A stretch of 37,348 nucleotides of DNA from Bacillota bacterium (GCA_021797675.1 JAJZZH010000004.1:1-37348); one strand, 5' to 3'. Positions 7,742 through 17,042 are shown, counted from the stretch's first letter. Numbers and translations are program-made. Notes: a model not told the origin generated them from the sequence alone.

Positions 7742-10700
7742 GTGAATGTTTTGAAGCGGTGGAACGGAACAATCATGCGGGCAATTGCACTGTTGCTGGC
7801 GCTTTTTCTGATAGGGCCTGGCTTGATTCTCTCGGGTCCAATGGCGGTAGAAGCGGCGTCATCCTCTTCTACAGGCAGTCTCGTCACACCGACCGCCAGT
7901 TTCGTGGGCGTCGACACGGCCACGCAAGGTAACTGGGTTGGGGTGTATGGCAAGGACGGGTATGTGTTGCCCTATTACACTGCCACGGTGGCCTTCGGCC
8001 ATCAGAGTCCGACTCCGGCTGATGTGGCGAAGTTGCCATCCTATGTGAGTGGCTATTCTGGCACGGGAGTTGAATGGGCATACCAGAATCCCACCACGGA
8101 TCCGGGGTCCTTGGAGTCGCCGACCGGTAGCGTCCGTAAGGCGGTGGTGACCAACGCGCCTTACAGTGTGTCGGAGAGTTTTACCTTGACGGATACGGCG
8201 CCGCACCTATTCACCGTGTATTCGGACACCTACGCTTACGGGAATACGTATCGGTTTGAGATTGTGAGTCCGGGAGGGCAGGTACTGGCTTCTCAAACGG
8301 TGAGTAGCGCATCGAAGTCTTGGAATCCGTCGAATGGGGAGTATGTCTCGTTTGAGGTGAGCGGTAGCTTCACCTTGCGAGTCACGGCCGTGTCGGGAGG
8401 ATCCCACTACGTCATGCTGTCGGGCTTTTTCTTTGACCCCATCGTGCCGAATACCCTCTCGAATGTGAGTGTGAGCCCACTGCCGAATCGTGCGGTGCAA
8501 ATCAATTGGAACAACGGTAGCAATGAGCGCACGAGAATTCTGAGAAAAGAGGTGGGTGTGGACACGTCGTTTGCGCCCATCGCCATCCTGTCTGCGGGCA
8601 CGAGCAGCTATGTGGACAGCAACCTGACTCCCGGGGCCACCTACCAGTATGAGTTGCAAGATGTGGAGGCCACTGGGCCGATCGCTTCGGTGCCCACATC
8701 GGTGTACTCGGTGACCCTTCCAGCCTATACCCCGACCACCCTGAGCTTTACGCAGCCTTCGCTCACGGCCTCAGCGCCTGGACAACCGTTGCAAGTGCAG
8801 GCGGTGCTGAAGGATGTGTACGGGCCCGTCTCTGATCAGACCGTGACGTTCACCTTGCAGGGACCCAATGTCGGCACGTACATCAGCAGCGTCGTCGGGA
8901 CGGCGGTCACGGACGCAAACGGCGCGGCAACGGTTTCCTACACGCCGCCGTATGCCGGACACTACCATATACAGGCCACCTTCCCGTGGAATGACGCGCA
9001 AAAGCTGGCTGCCAGTTCTGCAACCATCCCGTTGACGGTGGATGTCGTCCCGTGGACGGTGCCGCCGACCATTTTCCACAGTTCGGATGCGGTACTCCCG
9101 GGACAGGTGTTTAACCTCGTAGGAGCCGGACTGTTCCCCGATGGGCAGGAGGCGGTGGCCGCTCCCTTAAAAGGCGAAACTCCGCCTGCGAACACGCCTT
9201 CGGCGGACGCGACTGCGCTGACCGTGGTGCAGAGCAACGCCAGCGGGGCTTTTATGACGGTGCGTCTCCCTGCGAGTGCGGCTCCCGGAGAGTACGCCGT
9301 CTGGGTGAAAAATGGGTTTGGCTGGAGTACGCCCTTTATTCTCAATGCGCCCAAGCCCTTATGGATCTCAGCTGCCAAGGCGTCGGCTGGCGAGCGAGTA
9401 ACGCTCACCGGGCGCAATCTCGATGCCGTGCAGTTCGGGGTGCACAGCCAAACGGTCATGACGCAAGTCCGGCTGGCTCCCGTGAGCAGTGGACAAAGCG
9501 GCCGCTCCTATCCAGTGAGCCTGGTGCGAGTCAATCCGTATGCGGTGGTATTTCGCGTCGACCATCGGCTGCCGGTGGGGCAATATGGAGTAGAGATCTC
9601 AAACGACGGCGGGCAAACCTGGGCGCCGCTGAGCGACGGGCAGAGCCTGCAGATCGTTCCCCAAGGCCCCGATCCCTTGCACTTGGGGGTGGCGTGGGCA
9701 AGCGCTTTTCACTGGAACCGGATCTTCAACGTCGAGCACTACGGGGCGATGCCCAACACGGGGCAAGACGTCACCACGGCCGTGCAAGACGCGGTCAATC
9801 AAGCCGCGGCGGCCGGTGGCGGCGTGGTATACTTTCCGGCGGGGACGTATAACATTCACCAGGTCGAGCTGCCTGCGTACGTGGTGTTGGAGGGTGCGGG
9901 GCCGACCGCGACCACGCTCAACTTTGACGGCACCGGCAGAATGACCATGATTCAGTCGGTCGGTAACGGGATTACCGTAGGCCATCAGGGAATCGCCAAC
10001 TTGGGCCTGGGCGTGGCGAACCCCCAGGTCTACCCGGACTCCTTTCTCTGGCTGGGGTATCCGTACGGCGCTACGTGGTATGATACTGCGCTCCGTCATT
10101 CAAGCGATTACTTTATCGACAACACCAAGCTAAGCTACCCCCTCACCTGGGCGCCTGACACCAGTTGGCATCCAGTTCAGGGCCGCGGGATGGGGTTGGT
10201 TCTCACCGCGAAGCAAAACGTCGTGATCCGGTCTAACGACTGGATGGGGTACGGGGCGGCGGTGGAATATTGTCTGGTCAACCAATACGTAGACATCCAG
10301 GGTAATCATTTCGAGTACACAACCGGGTCGCTCCTTGATACTGCGTCCTACAGCCTGGTTGAGCACAATCAACTCATCGGGCAGCCCCAGTATGACACGC
10401 CGGCGAATCCAGCATACCTGACCACGAACAGAGCTATAGGTTTTGACCTCCGGTCGAGTTACTACGTAGCCCATAACGCGCTCCAGAACTTAGGGAACGA
10501 GACGACCCAGCAATACAACCCGGATGGATGGTATGGGGGCGAACAGCCAGGTAGTCCGATGGATTTGGGGCAGGTTCTGGGCGGAACCACCAACGCTATC
10601 GCTGTAGCCCCGACGGTTCCGTTTGGTGCCGTTCAAGATGGCTTTGGGAACATTTCGGGAACGACGACGGGAGCGACCTATAACCTGCCGGTTGCATGGA

Positions 10701-11752
10701 GTCGCCTCCGGGTCATGATCGTCGGGGGGCAGGGCACAGGCCAGTATCGCCAGGTCGCCAGCATTACGGGCAACACGATCACGGTGACCCGGCCGTGGAC
10801 GGTAGTGCCGAACGCGAGCAGCCAGTTTGCGTTCGGAACGTTAGGGATTGCGGATACGGTCTACCAGAATTCGTTCACCAACACGTCGAGGGGGCTCCTG
10901 TTATACGGAGGTTTCATCGGGGAGACCGTCGCCAACAACTCGTTCAACGGCGGAAGTGGCGTGCAGGTGGATGCCTTTTACTACGGTTTGTCATCGGGCC
11001 GCGATACCCCGGATTACTTCGATGTCGTGCGCAACAATGTCTTTACGAATCTGCAACAGCCGACGGTGTTGCCGGCGGGGGTGGACGAATCTTACATGTA
11101 CGGCGTGGGGTTGATGTCGGCGAATTCGGGGAACACAGCGTTCGGGTTGGGTGCGTTCGGGACGGAATTCACCGGCAATACACTGCAATATACGCAATCC
11201 ATCGAACCGACGAAATCCTTGTATGTGTTTGCCCAATCTCTGGCCGGTGACGGGCCAACGATAGTGGACACGATCGTGCAGGGCAATCGATTTGTGAACC
11301 TGAACCCTGCGATCGTGTTGACCGCAGGCGTAGCGGACACCGTGCTGAGCGGCAATCAGTATGACAATGTCAGCACCGACGTGAACAACCAAGGGGCGGT
11401 CAACACGGTGACCACGCCCTTTTCCCATCAGGACACGACGGCGCCGTTCTGGCCGACCGATTCAACGGTGAGCGTGACGCCGACGGGACCGCGCAGCGTG
11501 ACGCTGGAGTGGACCCCGGCGGTCGACACCAACGGGGTAACCCAATATCAAGTCTGGGTGAACGGACGGCTCACCGCCATCGTAGGGGCGAACGTCACCA
11601 GCGATCAATTGGGCGACCTCAAGGCGGGGCATTGCTACCGGGTTCAGATCCAGGCGGGCAACGTGGCCGGGAACTGGAGTCTCGGCGGACCCACGGTGAA
11701 GGTGCGCTTGGCGCCAAATACCCCGGAGATCGGGTCACGCGGTCGGCGCTGA
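7742..11752 (+). CDS. Secreted modular protein with pectate-lyase-type beta-helix, FN3 and Ig-like domains
   Basis: A 1336-residue exported protein. GTG 7742 follows AAGGAGGT (7723-7730). Residues 1 to about 38 are a Sec signal peptide ending near VEA. Next come a beta-sandwich (about 40-235), an FN3-like domain (240-330), a Big_1-type Ig-like domain (330-440) and two IPT/Ig-like segments (to 650). A right-handed beta-helix of the pectate_lyase_3 superfamily follows (about 660-1190, opening with HYGAMPNTGQDVTTAVQDAV and GGGVVYFPAGTYNI) and then an FN3 domain (1240-1325). Such helices are found in pectate lyases, polygalacturonases and other polysaccharide enzymes; the substrate is not determinable. 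The C-terminus is abnormal: the ORF stops where further Ig-like coding sequence continues in another frame. Confidence 0.8.
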   Translation: MNVLKRWNGTIMRAIALLLALFLIGPGLILSGPMAVEAASSSSTGSLVTPTASFVGVDTATQGNWVGVYGKDGYVLPYYTATVAFGHQSPTPADVAKLPSYVSGYSGTGVEWAYQNPTTDPGSLESPTGSVRKAVVTNAPYSVSESFTLTDTAPHLFTVYSDTYAYGNTYRFEIVSPGGQVLASQTVSSASKSWNPSNGEYVSFEVSGSFTLRVTAVSGGSHYVMLSGFFFDPIVPNTLSNVSVSPLPNRAVQINWNNGSNERTRILRKEVGVDTSFAPIAILSAGTSSYVDSNLTPGATYQYELQDVEATGPIASVPTSVYSVTLPAYTPTTLSFTQPSLTASAPGQPLQVQAVLKDVYGPVSDQTVTFTLQGPNVGTYISSVVGTAVTDANGAATVSYTPPYAGHYHIQATFPWNDAQKLAASSATIPLTVDVVPWTVPPTIFHSSDAVLPGQVFNLVGAGLFPDGQEAVAAPLKGETPPANTPSADATALTVVQSNASGAFMTVRLPASAAPGEYAVWVKNGFGWSTPFILNAPKPLWISAAKASAGERVTLTGRNLDAVQFGVHSQTVMTQVRLAPVSSGQSGRSYPVSLVRVNPYAVVFRVDHRLPVGQYGVEISNDGGQTWAPLSDGQSLQIVPQGPDPLHLGVAWASAFHWNRIFNVEHYGAMPNTGQDVTTAVQDAVNQAAAAGGGVVYFPAGTYNIHQVELPAYVVLEGAGPTATTLNFDGTGRMTMIQSVGNGITVGHQGIANLGLGVANPQVYPDSFLWLGYPYGATWYDTALRHSSDYFIDNTKLSYPLTWAPDTSWHPVQGRGMGLVLTAKQNVVIRSNDWMGYGAAVEYCLVNQYVDIQGNHFEYTTGSLLDTASYSLVEHNQLIGQPQYDTPANPAYLTTNRAIGFDLRSSYYVAHNALQNLGNETTQQYNPDGWYGGEQPGSPMDLGQVLGGTTNAIAVAPTVPFGAVQDGFGNISGTTTGATYNLPVAWSRLRVMIVGGQGTGQYRQVASITGNTITVTRPWTVVPNASSQFAFGTLGIADTVYQNSFTNTSRGLLLYGGFIGETVANNSFNGGSGVQVDAFYYGLSSGRDTPDYFDVVRNNVFTNLQQPTVLPAGVDESYMYGVGLMSANSGNTAFGLGAFGTEFTGNTLQYTQSIEPTKSLYVFAQSLAGDGPTIVDTIVQGNRFVNLNPAIVLTAGVADTVLSGNQYDNVSTDVNNQGAVNTVTTPFSHQDTTAPFWPTDSTVSVTPTGPRSVTLEWTPAVDTNGVTQYQVWVNGRLTAIVGANVTSDQLGDLKAGHCYRVQIQAGNVAGNWSLGGPTVKVRLAPNTPEIGSRGRR

Positions 11753-12000
11753 GCCAGTGACTGGGTCAGAAGGCGGCGGTGACCTGGTCGACTGCTAATC
11801 CGACGATGGCGCCGGTGAATGCATCGGGCACGGTCACCGGCGCCGCGCCGGGGAACCGGGTGCTGACGGCGGTGTATAGAGCGCTCCAAGCTCAGGTGCC
11901 GGTGACCGTGGGTCGGCTGTCCGATGTGCCGATAGTGCTCGATAACCCTCTTGGCAGGTCGCCGCGGTCTGCTTGCGCCACGAAGCGTCGACAGAGATGA
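11753..12000 (+). pseudogene. Frameshifted C-terminal Big_2 domain of the beta-helix protein
   Basis: Downstream of the stop at 11752, another plus-strand frame reads KAAVTWSTANPTMAPV, then NASGTVTGAAPGNRVLTA and QVPVTV, ending at 12000. The pattern V-x-W-S-x-x-N-P-x-x-A-x-V-x-x-x-GxVTGxxPG is that of bacterial Ig-like domain 2. A TGA at 11758 also interrupts this frame, so at least a frameshift and a nonsense change separate it from the main ORF. It is probably the original C-terminus, perhaps used for wall or polysaccharide binding. Confidence 0.6.
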
Positions 12001-12007
12001 GGGGAGG

Positions 12008-12048
12008 CCCCTCGACGGGGGTGCATCTTATTTTTGTGAGTATATAAT
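12008..12048 (+). terminator. Weak terminator-like hairpin followed by AT-rich -10-like box
   Basis: CCCC (12008-12011) and GGGG (12017-12020) enclose TCGAC and are followed by a T-rich stretch (to 12035). A perfect TATAAT lies at 12043-12048, but no convincing -35 element is 16-18 bp upstream. Confidence 0.25.
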
Positions 12049-12193
12049 TGCCATTTCTAGTATTCAGTGGGAAATATACCGGCGAGACTTCTCGCAAACC
12101 GACATTTCCAACGAGTGCCGATGGATGGTGGTATGTCAGTGAAGTGGACGTCCTCCATGGCCAAAGCCAGGGGTTCCCCCCAGCGACAGGTTT

Positions 12194-12859
12194 TTGATCA
12201 GCGAACATATGGCGGTTGAACGCTTCCCAAAATTCTTGCTATCACTGGCCGCACAGGCCCGTGTGGAATACGCCTCCAGCTTGGCAGGCGAGGAATCCTT
12301 CCTGCGCCGGATGGCCGCGGCCCATGCGAGAGGAGTGGTAGCCAATGCAGAATTGCCAGAAGAAGTTCAGCCCATTGGGAAGGAATTCGGAGAGCTCGTC
12401 GTCCAAGAAGCCCTCACGCTCTTGAAGCAACTGCCTCCAACCCTCAAGGCGCAGATCACCACCTTAGCAGGCGTCGAAACGGTGACCCGCCACAGTTGAC
12501 CCAGATCTTCGGTCAGACCCTTGCGCAGGGCTGGACGCGCGAGATCGTGCAAACCCAGGAGCCGTCGTCGCCCCCGTGTCGGACGTGCGCGCGGACGATG
12601 CGCAAGGTCGACGACCGGCCCATCACGAAACTCGGAATGTTTGGGACGTATCACTGGCGCCGGGCGTACTATGTCTGTCCAGCGGGCCATGGGGGGGCTC
12701 GCCCCGACGGATGGTGTCCTCGGCCTGGGGTCGGAACGGTTTACCCCCGCCGTCGCGCCGGCGGTCAGCGCGTTTGCGGTGAATCTCCCGTTTGATCAGA
12801 TCCCCCCGCTCGTCACACGTTGGTGGATCTTCCGGCTCTTGCACAAAGACTGCTGGTGA
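12194..12859 (+). pseudogene. ISKra4-family transposase, N-terminal fragment
   Basis: Two overlapping frames. The first (12194-12499) is a helical N-terminal piece. The second starts at the TTGA overlap at 12496 and carries the zinc ribbon CRTCARTM, then PITKLGMFGTYHWRRAYY and CPAGHGG. After a run of seven G (12691-12697) the match jumps frame to LAPTDGVLGLGSERFTP and AVSAFAVNLPFDQIPPLV, then is lost near 12825. The zinc ribbon plus RRAYYxCPxxHxGxxPxD is characteristic of ISKra4 transposases. The overlap at 12496 may be original, since some ISKra4 subgroups carry split ORFs; the G7 shift is a lesion. A matching C-terminal part lies at 15720-16384. Confidence 0.65.
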
Positions 12860-12919
12860 CTAAATTGAGAACTAATGTCTGCGTATTTGAACGGTTGTAC
12901 CGTGGACGGGTTGGCTTTC

Positions 12920-12947
12920 CAAGTATCCTTGTTCAAGTATCCTTGTT
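12920..12947 (+). repeat. Two tandem copies of a 14-bp unit
   Basis: CAAGTATCCTTGTT occurs twice back to back (12920-12933 and 12934-12947), next to the start of the ISL3 remnant. It may be a slippage duplication or part of an element end. Confidence 0.6.
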
Positions 12948-13828
12948 TAAGTGATGGGCAACATCTCCGTTCTTCCGTAAGGTATTAGGCAAAATTTGGC
13001 GAAGGGCGATGGTTCGTGATGGAATCTCCCCGACTTCGTGAGTGCCTCCAAGAATACCTCACCGCCTCGATGGTGATGGAGGCGACGCACCAACCCGAAT
13101 GGATCCAGGCCACGCTGGATGTCGTGGGGCAGTTCTGGTATGGGCACGTGATCCCCACCACATGGCGCTCACGGGAGATCCGGCGGATTGGCGATGAGGC
13201 GATGTGTTGGCAGTGGGCCTCCGCCAGCGAACAGGCGGTCTGTCTCGAGTGTCACGCGGTCAGTCATCACCGGACCAAGACCTCCTGGACGCGCCGCCTG
13301 CAGGATCTGCCGTGCGCCGGCATGACCGTGTATCATGTGATTAAAACGAATCGGTATGTGTGCGAGAATCCTGCGTGCCCGGTCGACACCTTGACCGAAC
13401 AATTTGAGGCGATGGCGGGCAAGGATGCCCGCCTTACGCATCGCCTGAAGGAGGTTATCGTGGAGCAAGCCTTGAATTCGAACGCGAACGCCTTGACGGC
13501 ATCGCTCCGGCCGCTAGGCATTCGCGTCAGCCGCGAAACGATCTTGCGCTTGCTGAAGGCTCGGGGCGCGACGGTCGTCGCGCCAGACCTCGCCCGGGAC
13601 GATGTGCGGGTGTGATCGTCGATGATATCAATCTGCACAAGGGAGAGCCGTCGACCGCGTGTTCGGTCTTTATCGACGGGGAGACGCATCGGGTGTTGGT
13701 GATTGCTCAGGGGGCCTCCGAAGCGATTGCCGAGAAAGTGATGCGCGAATTTCCCACCGTTGAGATGGTGAGCCGCGATCGCGGCAGCAGCCTTGGGGAA
13801 ACCGCAGGTGGCGGATAGTTTTCATCTG

Positions 13829-13965
13829 GTTCAGAATTCATACATTGATCGGTTAAGTCAGGTGGTGGGGTTCGGGCTCTGAAATCACGAGGACTATTGC
13901 CGATGAGTGTTTTCCTCCCTCCCCTGATGCCATAGCTGCCTTATCTGGGGATGTAGTTCAGAATT
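13829..13965. mobile_element. 117-bp insertion with 10-bp target duplication in the ISL3 gene
   Basis: GTTCAGAATT is present at 13829-13838 and 13956-13965. The 117 bp between them are not ISL3 coding sequence. Deleting the insert plus one repeat yields FHLVQNLHQAV, as ISL3 proteins read. The insert has only about 5 bp of terminal inverted similarity (TACAT near each end), encodes nothing, and may be a MITE or an internally deleted IS. Confidence 0.55.
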
Positions 13966-14170
13966 TGCACCAGGCCGTGAAAGAGTCTCTGGCGCAGTCC
14001 CTCGGTTCGGATGTCTTCGTGCGGGAAGGGGCTTGGTTGGGTCCCCAAGATGAACGGGGCCGAGAAAGCCAGGCTCGAGCCGGTCCCCGCCGGAGAGACC
14101 AGCGATCGGGCGGATCCCCTGTGCGTGATCACATCGGGTAGGAGGGGGCGTCTCGCCCCCGTCCCCCCAC

Positions 14171-14202
14171 ACCGCCGTACGTACCGTCCGGTATACGGCG
14201 GT
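14171..14202 (-). ncRNA. Group II intron domain V
   Basis: A 32-nt hairpin on the minus strand: lower stem ACCGCCGTA/TACGGCGGT, upper stem TACC/GGTA, a GGAC loop, and a 2-nt CG bulge on the 3' side. This matches the geometry of domain V, the catalytic core of group II introns. The remaining ribozyme may be structurally intact even though the protein is not. Confidence 0.65.
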
Positions 14203-14215
14203 TGACTACTTGTGA

Positions 14216-15054
14216 GACAGCCCGTGATGAGTTTGATACGCGTCCCAGAGGGAGAAGAGGCCTTGGCGGTGCCAATAAGCGAGCGGTAGGGCGGCGTTAA
14301 GTGGGCCATGCGCGATGCGCCAGACCCCATTGCGACTAAACGCCGTTTCGCGGGCGCGGGATTCGGGTGCACGACGCCCTCCGCCATGATGCCCTCTTGA
14401 AGATACGAGCGGATGAGGCGCAGCACCGCTTTGTCGGCAATGTGCCGGGCGACCCGGGCCATGAGGATGTCGTGGTTGACGCGGTCAAAGAACTTTTCGA
14501 GGTCGAGGTCGACCACCCACGTATATCCCTCATTGAGGTACTGCTGCGCTTGCCGAATGGCATCGTGCGCCGACCGCCCCGGGCGAAACCCGAAACTCGC
14601 CTCGGAAAACATGGGGTCGAACAGCGGTGTCAGCACCTGCTGGACCGCCTGTTGGATAAAGCGGTCCAGCGTCGTCGGGATCCCCAACATTCGGGTTCCT
14701 TTCCCGTCCGGCTTGGGAATATCTACGCGCCGAACGGCCGTCGGGACATACGTCCCCTGCCAGCGCTGGTGAGCCACGTCGGGCCGGTGGGCCGCGAGGA
14801 CTGTGGTTAATTGGTCGACCGTCACGCCGTCCACTCCTGGAGCCCCGGCATTCGCCACTACCTGCGTGAGCGCGGCGCGGAGGTTCGCGGGGTCCAAGAT
14901 GGCGTCCATGACGTCATGGGGTGCGGAGGGCGGTTCGGGGGGATGCCGACAAACCACTCAGCGCCCGTGTACCCTCTCCCGGCTTCACCGAGTCGGGATG
15001 ACCGTGGCTCTCGGACGAGACATTCAGCTGTGACGGTGGTTGCTGCGAATCCAT
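14216..15054 (-). pseudogene. Group II intron reverse transcriptase, internally deleted and frameshifted
   Basis: The original start is probably ATG at 15054, 8 nt after AAGGAGG; a shift at a C6 run near 14940 moves the frame. RT domains 0-4 are clear: AGAPGVDGVTVDQL, VDIPKPDGKGTRMLGIPTTL, FGFRPGRSAHDAI and VVDLDLEKFFDRVNHDI. After about 14345 the sequence jumps to the usual C-terminal end, RNGVWRIAHGPLN and YWHRQGLFSLWDAY, stopping at 14216. The catalytic YADD block, thumb and most of the maturase domain are deleted, so no active RT can be made. Confidence 0.75.
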
Positions 15055-15719
15055 CAGAAATTCCTCCTTGACAAGTAATCTCTCTTAAACCCTTCGGCGC
15101 GTCATCGACGCGCCTACTATGGCGAGTGCTGACTGCTCCCTCATCAGCGTCTCCTTACGGAGACGGTTGCCCGAGTGGCTCACGGAAGCGGGGTGTTGGC
15201 CGTTCTAGCACCACGCCCTGTTGTACCGTTGGACTCCGCGCGAGGGTCGAGCGGTTTGAGAGCTCTCCCCGGGTAAGGCTGTGTACTTGTCCCTGCATGT
15301 CCCTGCCGCGTGCTTGTCCGTATTGGGCTTCGTGCTGACCCGCGCACTCGCCCCACGCGACCGGCCTCGTATGCGATTTCTGTTCGTCAGGGCGCAGGTA
15401 TGCCGCCGACTTCCTTCAGATTCCGCCTCACGGCGGACGCCCTTGTCTTAGGCTCATGGTTGGTACGGCCAACCTCCATTCGGGCCTTTCACCCTAAAGC
15501 ACACGGTCATGCGGGGCACACGGGCCCCGCCACCTCGACGGTGGCGGATCGGGAACGACGTATCCAACTCGCGGGCCTGACGGCCCGGCAAGCCACGAAG
15601 TATCGCCGCACCCTGGGTCGGGCTGAAAATGACCGACAGCGGGTTGCGGACGACCGAGATCGCGGGGCGACGGGCGTGCACCAGGGCCGAGGTCCGCCGA
15701 TATCGGAAACAGGCCCCCA

Positions 15720-16384
15720 AAACCGTTCACTACCCTGGTGATCTTGCTGGGCGATGGGGCAGACTGGATCTGGCGCGATGCCGACGAGCATCTGGGGGGG
15801 CGGGGCGCCAAATCGTCAAAATCCTGGACATGTTTCATGGCCGCGAACACCTCTGGGGCTATGGCCGGAGCCATTTTGACACCGAGATCGCGGCCATATA
15901 CACCTGGGCGGAACCGTTAAATAGCCGCTTCGAAACGGACGGGCCCGGACCGATTCTCGCCACCATGGCCGCCCTGGAAGCGCAACGTCCCGGAGCGGAC
16001 CCGGAAAAGGCCGCGGAACATCATCGCTATTTTACGAATCAAGCGGATCGGATGGATTATCCGCGGTATCGAGCGTTGGAGTTGCCCATCGGATTGGGGA
16101 TCGTCGAAGGGGCGTGTAAGATTTTGGTCAAACAGCGATTGGATGCCGGCGGGATGTGGTGGAACCCGGGCGGTATCCAAAGCATCGGCACGTTGCGAGC
16201 GCTCTACCGATCGGGTCGGGAGCGCTGGCGCGCATTGTGGGCAGGGTGCCCTTATGCAGCGGAACGCGGTCGTGCTCCCGGGGTGCCGGACGGTCCCGTG
16301 CGCGGGGACCGCAGAGGTCGCCTAGCGGGCGCGTCGAGTCGTCGCGCGGGAGTCTTCGCACACTGCCTGGATAATGGCAAATAA
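15720..16384 (+). pseudogene. ISKra4-family transposase, C-terminal fragment
   Basis: Frame one carries TTLVILLGDGADWIWRDADE (15726-15800). A G-rich slip near 15797-15810 moves the match to QIVKILDMFHGREHLWGY, YFTNQADRMDYPRYRA, LPIGLGIVEGACKILVKQRL and GGMWWNPGGIQS, ending at 16384. The GDGAxWIW, FHxREHLW and PIGSGxVEgacK blocks identify ISKra4 transposases. The conserved Ser of PIGSG is Leu here. The piece starts exactly where ISL3 similarity ends (15711-15730) and complements the N-terminal fragment at 12194-12859, though about 100 central residues are missing. Confidence 0.7.
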
Positions 16385-16495
16385 ACGACCCAATCATCCA
16401 GGTTGGTGTAAGCATGTCCTTCTGACCTTCTCGCCTTGTGTGGGATTTTCCCGACATCCTGCGGCACGCGCTCAATTCAGGAGGTGAGCAATTTT

Positions 16496-16525
16496 ATGTG
16501 GAAACATATGCACCCACAAACTTAA
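16496..16525 (+). other. Nine-codon mini-ORF with strong ribosome site
   Basis: AGGAGGTGA (16480-16488) lies 7 nt upstream of ATG 16496, which opens MWKHMHPQT and then TAA. It may be the beheaded start of a lost gene or a leader peptide. There is no evidence of function beyond the ribosome site. Confidence 0.2.
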
Positions 16526-16724
16526 TCTGCACCCGATGACGGAGAGACGAAGCGGTTGCGTTCATCGGTGCCCAACAATCATCGCACAAACGTAACGTAG
16601 CACACCCCAGCATAGAGGGCGTACCGTGTGATGGCTGCTTGCGTCGACTAGAATGGCTATTATAGTCACGACATCCAATGATTGAGGTCGCAGTGCGATA
16701 ACTTTTCAAGTCGGTCGAACAGGC

Positions 16725-16755
16725 TTGTGTTCTGGTCAGAAATATATGATATAGT
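16725..16755 (+). promoter_or_regulatory. Promoter-like region with TATGATATA motif
   Basis: TTGTGT (16725-16730) with TATAGT (16750-16755, 19-bp gap) or GATATA (16748-16753, 17-bp gap). The 13-mer AATATATGATATA is identical to the sequence in the transporter promoter near 228-240. It lies about 290 bp upstream of the CBM protein. Confidence 0.35.
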
Positions 16756-17042
16756 TATTGCGGGCGGATGATGATGGTTATCGGCGGACGGACGCCCCGG
16801 AAGAGCCAGGTCGTCGGCTCTATGATAATTGTCGGCGCGCGGCTGTTCAGTTAGACCTTGGCCGAAGCTGGTGACCCAGATCCTATCCCGGTCCCAAAGC
16901 TGCGGGCGACGGATCTTCCCGGATACCGCTAAGATTGCTATGCCCGATGCCTTGTTTACGCCTTCCGGCGCATGCAGGGGATTCGAATCACTTGGTGAAA
17001 ACAGACCGTGTACTGGATGATAAGAGCGGGTATGCGTCTAAA

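Larger units (their letters stand above)
14133..15521 (-). mobile_element. Group II intron (bacterial class C-like), RT-deleted, antisense in the ISL3 gene
   Basis: On the minus strand the element begins GTGTGCCCC at 15521, the usual GUGYG 5' end. Domain I landmarks follow (GACGAACAGAAATC near 15370-15390), then an RT gene, domain V at 14171-14202, domain VI, and a 3' end CCTACCCGAT at 14133. An 8-bp hairpin (15527-15547, stem CCGCCACC) lies 5 nt upstream of the 5' splice point, the kind of stem-loop target class C introns prefer (family knowledge). The intron is about 1.39 kb, shorter than usual because the RT has an internal deletion. It lies opposite to ISL3 transcription, so it cannot splice from ISL3 mRNA. 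Confidence 0.75.
13016..15720 (+). pseudogene. ISL3-family transposase gene split by two insertions
   Basis: Fragments in order: 13016-13615 has the N-terminal zinc-binding part (CLECHAVSHHRTKTSWTRRL, then CENPAC) and a helix-turn-helix. 13612-13800 has the catalytic VDDINLHKGEPST and TVEMVSRDRGS. 13800-13838 has KPQVADSFHLVQN. 13966-14132 has LHQAVKESLAQSLGSDVFVR and ends CVIT. 15522-15720 has GPATSTVADRERRIQLAGLT, RQATKYRRTL and a second HTH. Frameshifts occur near 13612, 13800 and 15629. The 3' third, with the last catalytic Glu, is missing. Removing the 117-bp insertion at 13839-13955 and the intron at 14133-15521 rejoins coding frames exactly (VQN-LHQAV and CVIT-GPATS). Confidence 0.75.
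16385..16934. other. Intergenic stretch between IS debris and the CBM protein
   Basis: About 550 bp. It contains a 9-codon mini-ORF with an excellent ribosome site (16480-16525) and an AT-rich promoter-like region at 16725-16755. No other coding sequence is recognisable. The GTGGGATTTTCCCGAC stretch near 16440 may be part of the ISKra4 end. Confidence 0.4.
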
